Assembly: GCA_038501625.1 (NCBI GenBank)
Contig: JAZAYU010000006.1
Span: forward strand, 11,082,181 to 11,146,180
DNA: 64,000 nucleotides
Direction: 5' to 3'
Source of the DNA: Corbicula japonica
Taxonomy: Eukaryota > Mollusca > Bivalvia > Venerida > Cyrenidae
Numbering within the stretch: position 1 is the stretch's first letter; each line of letters begins with the position of its first letter. The notes under the pieces were generated by a model. It made no database searches. It was not told the DNA's origin and saw only the letters and a list, made by a program, of their open reading frames with translations. Positions 56,581 through 64,000 of this stretch are shown here, in pieces. A program made the position numbers and the translations under genes.

Positions 56581-57734
56581 ATGTAGTACCAATATAAAAA
56601 TAGAATCAATATTAAATATATATTGGCAATACAAATGGTTTTGTAGATATGTTTAATTATTTGAAATATTTCTGACAAATTAACAAATGCGAAACATCAA
56701 GAAAAAATGATTCTTGATTAGATAGGCTTGACAGGTTACATGAATACATATTGTTTTACATCCCGTAGGAAAATTGATTTTCATTAAAGTGTATGATTAA
56801 TTCTCATCGCCATCTTAATTTGATGAAGAAATGTAATTTCATAAGGCTGTTTTTATGTGTTTGCATGCTCAAAACAGATTGAGGTATTTTAAATGTAACA
56901 GTTTATACTAAGGCAATGTTAACGTGAGGTTTAAATGATTTATAATGCGTTGTTGTTGTTGTCGTTATTGTTTTTTTGATAAGTCGGTATCTGTGCTAAA
57001 ACCAGAAAGATTCGAACAACATTTAAGATTAAAATCAAGTATGAATATTAAAGCCTTTGTCTACAGGGATTTAAAATTAATTTCCCTCCTCTTAAGTGTT
57101 TACATTTATACAGTTTACAACAATGATTTTCATAATGGAGATACATACATTAGTAATATATACATACTTCTATTTTTATATTATCTTATTTTTGTACTCT
57201 TTTGCTATTTCAAGCCAATGAACTGGACAATCAGATTGCGCTATAATTGAATTTGACTCAAGAATACATTTAAACTCAATACCTCAATACTAAAACCCGG
57301 TTATTGTTTTGAAAATAAAATGTTACTCTGACCCACTGTAGAACCTTGTTACGTGTCTGTTCTCCTCCTGCGGCTGCAAAATGTCTGCTTTGTGGTTAAA
57401 CATGTCACTGAATAATGCTAGCAATGCACTAGTCCCTGACGGGTTTAAAGAATTGTGAGTGTACATATCTTTAATACTTATTTTTAAGTAATGCTTAGAT
57501 AAGGGTAAAGTTGCATTTTGTTTATTGTCATTGTCATTAATACAACATAAATCTGCAGTAAAAACTAACTAAAAATATCGTGTATAATCTTCTCATTGTC
57601 TTCTATCCAATAATAGGTTTCATAATAAGAATCCCAGCATCAATAGTAAAAACAGTTCAGATGACTCACAAGCTTTACTAGTTAAGGACACTTGAACGGA
57701 TTTTCTATTAAATGTGTCTGGATTTCATACGCAA
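56581..57734. other. Stretch without a recognised gene
   Basis: AT-rich spacer between the inverted exon copies. A 101-codon frame at 56945-57250 is hydrophobic and unrecognised. Confidence 0.4.
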
Positions 57735-58065
57735 CTTTCCTCGAAATGTGTTAATCTGGAAATACCACATTGAAGGGTCCATTTAAACCACTATATGCAT
57801 ACCATCGTTTGGGATGAATCGAAATTGCAATGTTTACTAGTGGTTGCCCCAGTAGGTTCTGGAATGAACTAAAAAGTACAAGACTTAGTTGTCTTGGTGA
57901 AACAACTCAAACCCAGCCAGTGAGTTGCGTTCACAGCGGTGCTAGGCGGCATGGGCAGTAATCTGCACTTCTATTAAGGCCTTTGAACAAGCTCAATCAA
58001 ACCGAGCCTGCAATATTTTCCTATTCGTCGTGTTTGGTGGTTCTCAAAGCTACCTTGTAATCAGT
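57735..58065 (+). repeat. Interspersed repeat R2, copy with inserted R1 scrap
   Basis: ACCATCGTTTGGGATGAATCG and AATCAAACCGAGCCTGC of R2. The middle (57845-57920) contains AAAGTACAAGACTTAGTTGTC, resembling the AACAAGTACAAGTTGTC part of R1. Confidence 0.55.
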
Positions 58066-58864
58066 TTCTACTACATTCGTCCCTGCTAGGATAGACTATT
58101 ACGTGAAATGAAACTAATAGAATTTGTTTTCAACGTTTAAATACTTAACACAATCATTTTCTTTAACAATTTAACTTATCTCTTGCAATACCGCTTAAAA
58201 TAAGCAGATTGACTTAACTATATGCGTTTTTCCTAAAATGCCTAAAATTTTAAACAAATTGGCGGACGAAAACAAGAAAGGAGGCAGGAAGGGAAAATGA
58301 AGGAGCATGCATTTCGTATTTACGGCCGATCCGTGTATAGGGACTTATAATAACGGAAAATAATCAACTGAAATTATAACTAATGTTTTGCACTTCGAGT
58401 ATATAAATATTGTTTTTTCGAATGTTTCAAACATGTCAAAAAGTAAACAATGTTTTCTTTTCCTTTTTTGTATATGCTCTTTAAATTCATAATATATCTA
58501 CTTCATATAAATTAGCATGCAAAAACATAAATACAGTTTCATGAAACTACATTTCTTTATTAAAATTGGTTTGGCGATTAATAGTAATGCCATTTCTTAT
58601 AAATAATAAACGTGCTACGGAAAATTGATCCAATACGTGAATGAAAATGTATTTCCCTCCGGGATATAAACCCTTAACGATAACACATCCGATACATAAT
58701 GTAACTTGTCAAGCCTATCGAATCAAGATTCAATTATTTACATGATGATTCCTTCATTTGTCAATATTGGTCGCAGATAGTTCAGGATTCATGTACAAAT
58801 AAAATCATTGGTATAACAAATATGCATTTAATTTTTATTTTATTTTTGTATATTGGTACTACAG
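58066..58864. other. Upstream intron or flank of the Cys-rich exon
   Basis: No gene signal. The last 55 bp contain the unoccupied counterpart of the foldback target (AATATGCA then TTTAATTTTT at about 58819-58835) and a T-rich tract leading to TACTACAG. Confidence 0.6.
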
Positions 58865-59119
58865 AAGTTCACTTAAAGGAACTTACAGAATTCTACAGAA
58901 ATGAGACATTGGATGGATATAAGTGTCCGTCAACAAAAGCGTTGTTTGATTTTACCAGCTTCGGGGATGCACAGTGCACGATGATGTGTTCTCAGACGTT
59001 TACATGCATCGGGGTGTTCTTCGTGCCTTCATCCGGACAATGTATTGGCTGCACATCCCAGTTTGACATCAGCGTAAAGGAGTCTTTGGCGAACTCGACT
59101 TTCTACCAACGGCGATATC
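58865..59119 (+). CDS. Cys-rich (PAN/apple-like) domain exon of a secreted or membrane protein
   Basis: Acceptor TACTACAG after a long T-rich tract; donor CGATATC then GTAAGA. Length is 255 bases, phase 1 at both ends, typical of a shuffled extracellular module. The translation has six cysteines in a Cys-x3-Cys (CTMMC), Cys-x2-Cys (CIGC) style. Landmarks are LKELTEFYRN, TSFGDAQC, TFTCIGVFFVPSSGQC and QFDISVKESL. An ATG at 58822 would extend it with a hydrophobic signal-like stretch. That stretch is more likely the pyrimidine tract, because the paralogs at 24.7 and 56.6 kb keep the phase and an acceptor-like site here. It splices in frame to 61398-61537, a WSC half-domain. Function unknown; carbohydrate or matrix recognition is inferred. 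Confidence 0.75.
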
Positions 59120-61397
59120 GTAAGAACCTACTTTTCCAAACTTTGTTGATTGAAGAATTTATCTATTATAGATACAGATTCACATTTTGAAACTTACAGA
59201 GCAAGACAAATACAGTCAAAACCGATGTTTAGTTTGTAAAGGGATTATCATTTTCAAGAATCCCGAACAAACAAATTTTGATGATGATTTTCCGTCCTAA
59301 GACTTCAAAAGGTGACCGTTTGACATGCTTCTTGATCGGAGCATATTGTCCACACTACAGCATAAAATATTATGCATTCAAGAGATATTATTAACTGGCT
59401 GTCGAATATCAATAGTATTAGTATTGCTATATGCCTTTTTTAGTTTCTGCTCTATACATGGGGAATGCGAGTACTCTTTTACTGTCTAAATCACTTTCAG
59501 GGAATGACTCATAACTTTCAGATATTGTTCGGATTACACAACCCACAAATGCTTATCCTTTTCCAAAGGTATATATTTGCACTAAAATTTCAACTTGCAA
59601 TGTCCTTATTTAGATTGTTTTCATTATTAGGGTTTCGTACAGCTTAAACAACCAAATGATTTCAAAGCCCTGATAAACGCAACAAATAACAATTATTTCC
59701 TGAAGTACACACATATTAATTTCATCGTGGTCATGCTAGCCTGAGAACCCTTCCGATGATGGTTGTTTTGAACGCCTCCAAGTGATACAGATATCGCGTA
59801 AACACTGATCTACAAAAATTTGCGTTTGTCTGTCAAAATATTGTCAGAAATTTTAAGTAGCATAGCAAAATGATTTAGTATTATAGCAATATGGTATTTT
59901 AAGGCTGATCTTCAGACATCTGTGCACAAACATGTTGGGTTTAAGAATTTTATCAAGTCAAAATAACATATTCTTTTTTCAAGTTGGATAATAAGGAAAT
60001 GTCCCAATCCTCGAATGCCAGATAATGGCATGTCCTGTTTTCTTTCGAGTGTGGGGTTGCTTATTGGGTACGAGTCAAGAAGAAAAAAGAATATGTTATT
60101 TTGACTTGATAAAATGCAAAAACCCAACATGGTAGTGCCCAGATGTCTGAAGATCGGCCTAAAATACCATATTTTGGCGTGTTTACATAACCTTAACTGT
60201 ATAAAACCGTCTATAACTCTTTCGTTCCTGAAACAAAGTGTCGAGAATACATTGGGCATCAGGTCGCAGAATGTACTGGTAAATTTTAAATTTAATATAT
60301 TATGAAGGCACTTACCTTGCAAAATAAATCCATTGTGACAAAAAAGACCTACTAAATCGCCATTTTTATCCCAATGCAACTTTGTCCTCGCTTAACTTTC
60401 TTCGGAAGCAGTGCCACGTCCTACCCCCTGTTTCTTTGGAACGGCTATAAAATTAATAAAAGTGGAAATACGCCCCTTTTGACAGTTTATCCCTTTTTCA
60501 ACCAATCATTATTAATTATCTTTCGGTCAACTACAGATATCGGCACTATAACCCACCTGATGAGGTATGCAAGAAAGCTTATTAACAGGAGCTAAAAGCA
60601 TAAAATGTTTTAGTCATTAGTTTTTGCCCTGGTGGCGCCATAAAATTCAGAAAAGTGGAAGAAAATGTCAGGTGTTCAATTTTTTAATAGTCGGTTAAGC
60701 TACATAATAAAAAGACCAGCCATTAATGTAGCACCAAAGACTGCAGACAGACAAGAAACACTTTCGAATTATATTCCTACAGAAGCATTGATTATAATTC
60801 AAGACCGACATAAGTATAACATAGTTATAATACATTGTAAAAGAGTATGAGAATCCCGTTTTTCCGAGTTTGCTTTTGAACCAACGATGTTGATTGGCTG
60901 TTATTTTATAATCCAATGATATTGAAGGGGAATTCCCAAAATGAGTTCCTAATTGATTAAAGAAGCGAACGAACAAAATCAAATTCTTAATGTGCGAAAC
61001 CAAGTTAATTTTTGACAGATTTGTCGCATGGAAACGATATATACTTTTCTGACAACTACCAAAATAAACATATTGGTGGTCGACGTCCTCTAGATCTTTG
61101 CATAAAATGTCGCCATTCATGTAATCGGAGTTGCTCTTGATATTTTGCAGATCTGTTCGCTTGTATCACTTTATATTTCTTATCATATTATTTAGTTATG
61201 AGTTTTGCATTATTTGCTGGATGTTAGATTTAATATAACTGTAATAAATAATAGTTGAATGTAAAGGGTGCATTTGGTAAAGTGCATGTCCTACTGTTTT
61301 TACAAAGAAGATATTGATTTTATTTATTTCAAGACAAATAATTGTTCGTTTTCCTCATGAGTTTGCTTAATTTCTTATCACTGTATGTTCTTTTCAG
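59120..61397 (+). other. Intron between the Cys-rich and WSC exons
   Basis: Begins GTAAGAACC and ends TGTTCTTTTCAG. It contains a foldback repeat (59891-60170) and otherwise no recognised gene. Frames at 59465-59647 and 60695-61120 show no domain. Confidence 0.7.
59891..60170. repeat. Foldback repeat with ~88-bp arms
   Basis: ATGGTATTTTAAGGCTGATC through AATAACATATTCTTTTTTC on the left; the reverse complement at 60082-60170 on the right, with about 105 bp between. Lies within the intron. The 155-codon minus frame over it mostly reads the repeat. Confidence 0.8.
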
Positions 61398-61537
61398 ACT
61401 TTTCTTACATCGGCTGTTTCTATGATCTGCTTCCTCATCGTATTCTTAACGGGAAATACACATCAACGGCTACCATGACAACAGAAGAATGCATCTACTA
61501 CTGCATGCAAGGAAACTATACACATGCATTAACAGAG
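61398..61537 (+). CDS. WSC domain exon, N-terminal half
   Basis: 140 bases, entered in phase 1 from the preceding exon and left in phase 0 at GAG then GTAAAG. The translation FSYIGCFYDLLPHRILNGKY and MTTEECIYYCMQGNYTHAL matches the start of WSC domains (YIGC, then T.E.C...C...Y). The second half (CFCGN...) should lie to the right of the window or in undetected sequence; a paralogous second-half exon is at 7422-7558 on the other strand. WSC domains are extracellular and thought to bind polysaccharide. Confidence 0.85.
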
Positions 61538-63954
61538 GTAAAGTTAATTTTTTTACAATTCCTTCTCTTTGTAACAATTAATAAATGTTTTTCTTTCTAT
61601 TTCGTTTTAGATATGCATTAATTACATAATTAGTAGTAATAATCAAGGCTGACATCTATAAGTAACGCATCCAGCTGCGAGAGAATTATTATAAATTTTA
61701 TATTTATTATTAATAATGCATTATTTTTTAAATTTATCTGAAGCATTGTTTGAGAAATCAAAACAACAAAAAGATGAAGACACTATGGATCTTTCCAATA
61801 AAGCCACAACAGAGACAAGTAAAACTGATAACGCTGTATATCTGCAATTTCGATGCAATCTCAAAATTAAATTTTGATAAAATGTGTCCTGGTCACCATT
61901 ATGTGACAACGGGAAATTAAGAATACAGATCATAAAACTGCTTTTTGAAACGAGAGTCGTTTTATGGCCGTCACGCCACACAAATACTACCAATTAAAGT
62001 TATATCAGTTTTCCTTTTAAAACTCATGCAGTGATTTTATCTTGATGTATCTTGTTGTGTTTTAAAATATGAAGACAACTTACCCATTCCATTCTCACAA
62101 ATTCAAATAAAATGAGAGTTGTAGATAGAACAATGATGAAGTATATGAAACAAAAAATATCTTTAAAAAAAAGATAAACGGCGTAGATGGTATATTGGTT
62201 TGAAATGATGCAATTTATAGCTGCTATTATTCACTTCATATTGATTTGTACGTGTAAATTAAATCATTTCATTGAGATACCTACACAATGACTTAAATTT
62301 TTAAATTAAAATTTGAACGTAAAATTACATACCACACATAATAAGGAACAGATAATTAGATTTTAGTTTTATTTATAAATGTGAATTTTATAATTATGAA
62401 AAACGTATTTTAAAGGTCTTGGCTTTATTTATACCTTAAACATAATAAAAAACAATGTATCAATTACCGAGATAATAAATAAATTTAGTAAAGATCTTAA
62501 GACTTATTGTTAGCAATAAAAGAGTAATAAACATTTATAATTGTTTTCTTTGTTAAGAGAATTTCTTATGAATATGAAACAATTCTAGAATATACCGCAA
62601 TTTTCTACACTATGACATCTATATGCTTTAATAGCAATCTTTTAAAAATCATCTCCTGAAAACAGCCACGCTAACATGTTCTAAGATCTGACTTTAGTGC
62701 GATTTCTTTAATATTATAGTTATAGTTTTTTCGCGTAATACATTACACGTAGTTGCCAGATTTAAGACAAGTAAACACATCGTAAAATCCTCAGTCGTGA
62801 TAAAGAATGAATTTTTATGTAAGAAACCTTTTGTAAAGGGTCTTGATTTTGTTTATTCTTACAACATAATGTATTAGATGTATATCAATTGCTGAAAGAA
62901 TAAAAAAAAATTAAGAGAAGATTTTAAATAGCGAACTCATTGTTTATAACGCGTAGCATATTTTAGGCAGTTCCACATACTTTCACTTTCATGTTGGATA
63001 GGTTGATAAAAAGTGACTGTATGTTTTTACAAATAAACCTTACCAGTGACGACTACAATAGTTTGCCTCATTTCAACATCTTTCGACTAAAAAGAAAAGC
63101 AAAGATCTAAACGTCACAGATATCATCGTTTCAAACAAAGTAAACTAATTGTTTAAAAATCCCACTAGATACCTCTCCAACCTGCGAGATGCCTCTCTGA
63201 TGTAAATAGCTACCAATCGAAATAGTTTATTTCTTTTTCCCGCTGCATAATAATAGAATACGAGTATTATTTACAACACTTCATTGGTTAATTAATTAGG
63301 TCAAAAGTGAGCTTAGACAGCTACGCCGAAAAACAAGATTTTTGATAAAGAAACAGTCAAGCAAAATATTGCAATGACTTTTTATAATAAGAGAAGATTT
63401 AAACTATTGACTTTAGAGACGAAATAAAACCAAGCAGAACGAAAAGATGTCCGCTAATTTTAGAAGGAGATTAATGAGACCGCACATTTCGTACATTTTT
63501 AAAACAGTATCCTGTTAATGGTAAATAAAAGCCAGCAGAATTCACTAAAAGGGAAACAATATTACATACGATCACTTGGTGAAAGGTGAACCATTCATTA
63601 AATCAGCCTGTACAGTCACATTTCACATTATGACCGGACAAACTAGACCTTCTTAGGCAATATTGAAATAAAAACGACACAAGAAAAAGAAAGAGTTATA
63701 ATTTGACAACATCGACAGGAAACCATATAAACCACGCTTCCAAGTGTCCATGGCAACAAATCAGACAAGATCTCACAAAATAACCGACATTGCTTTGTTT
63801 ATTTGGAAAGAATATTGGCAATATGTCAGGGATACTACTTCTCATTAGATGCTGCATTTTGATTAATTTATAGTGGAATTAAAGACAAAAAATTACAGTC
63901 TTGATAAGAACCTGCGACCATGTCAACAATTTGTATGCTATCAAAAGTGTTATA
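61538..63954. other. AT-rich sequence, probably intron
   Basis: No exon recognised. Words shared with 54.4-55.4 kb occur at about 62172 (AAAGATAAACGGCGTAGATGG) and 63301 (TCAAAAGTGAGCTTAGACAG). The 90-codon minus frame at 61721-61993 is unrecognised. Confidence 0.45.
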
Positions 63955-64000
63955 CAGTCGAACTTTGATGGCTCGAACACCGATCGCTCGAACACCACCC
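63955..64000. mobile_element. Start of a pogo/Tigger-type terminus, cut by window end
   Basis: TA then CAGTCGAACTTTGATGGCTC followed by two GCTCGAACACC motifs. The CAGT-type end after TA with iterated subterminal motifs resembles pogo termini. Confidence 0.5.

Noticed and set aside
58822..58864. Signal peptide MHLIFILFLYIGTTE as the start of the Cys-rich protein
   Set aside because: The stretch is a T-rich tract ending in a good acceptor. Paralogous copies keep the phase-1 acceptor-like position, so it is more likely intronic. A real start cannot be excluded without transcripts.
54354..63345. Large segmental duplication of 54.35-55.43 kb with 62.14-63.35 kb
   Set aside because: Only two short words (about 20-25 bp) match at each end and the sequence between does not align by eye; probably short dispersed repeats.

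Overview
The window is eukaryotic, AT-rich and dominated by repeats. It looks like a bivalve mollusc, or at least a lophotrochozoan. Reasons: a small family of intron-split exons for secreted Cys-rich and WSC domains, nested DNA transposons (mariner, pogo, Ginger-like), BEL/Pao and LINE relics, and roughly 145-160 bp satellites carrying a GGTCAAGGTCAC motif. The species assignment is inference. No complete host gene lies in the window.

Layout. 0-7 kb: copies of an interspersed family I call R1, and a 2.3 kb inverted-terminus element (2546-4854) holding a ~245 bp satellite and a LINE fragment. 7.4 kb: the second half of a WSC domain (minus strand). 10.0-17.0 kb: a BEL/Pao retrotransposon (minus strand) with a 5-bp target duplication. 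It is rearranged internally and its 5' LTR is split by an RNase H-bearing LINE. 18.9-20.2 and 23.1-24.4 kb: two mariner copies, one with an open transposase and one dead. 24.5 kb: first of four paralogous Cys-rich exons.

27.75-40.59 kb holds the most striking object: a 12.8 kb foldback-type element. Its long inverted termini are tandem arrays of a 25/26-bp unit (2.9 kb left, 0.94 kb right). It begins and ends with a perfect inverted sequence and is flanked by a perfect 9-bp direct repeat. The insertion split the upstream edge of one of the Cys-rich exons, and an unoccupied paralog of the site lies at 58.8 kb. Inside are a pogo element with only its DNA-binding part (34.7-36.0 kb), a deletion derivative of a Ginger-like element (from 36.15 kb), a snapback repeat and satellites.

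43.98-51.25 kb: a 7.3 kb Ginger-like transposon with an integrase (D,D35E) joined to an OTU protease domain, both broken by stops and frameshifts. It sits in a ~145 bp satellite whose units flank both ends. Its right 2.5 kb is an inverted copy of the piece inside the foldback element.

52-64 kb: a CR1/L2-type LINE relic, tRNA-derived sequences in a small inverted-terminus unit, two more Cys-rich exons (56.4 kb minus, decayed; 58.9 kb plus, intact), a WSC first-half exon at 61.4 kb joined to the latter by matching splice phase, and a pogo-type terminus at the right edge.

The host content is therefore a duplicated, partly decayed family of extracellular-domain exons into which successive mobile elements have been inserted. 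A recurring theme is inverted-terminus elements that carry tandem repeats inside or as their ends.
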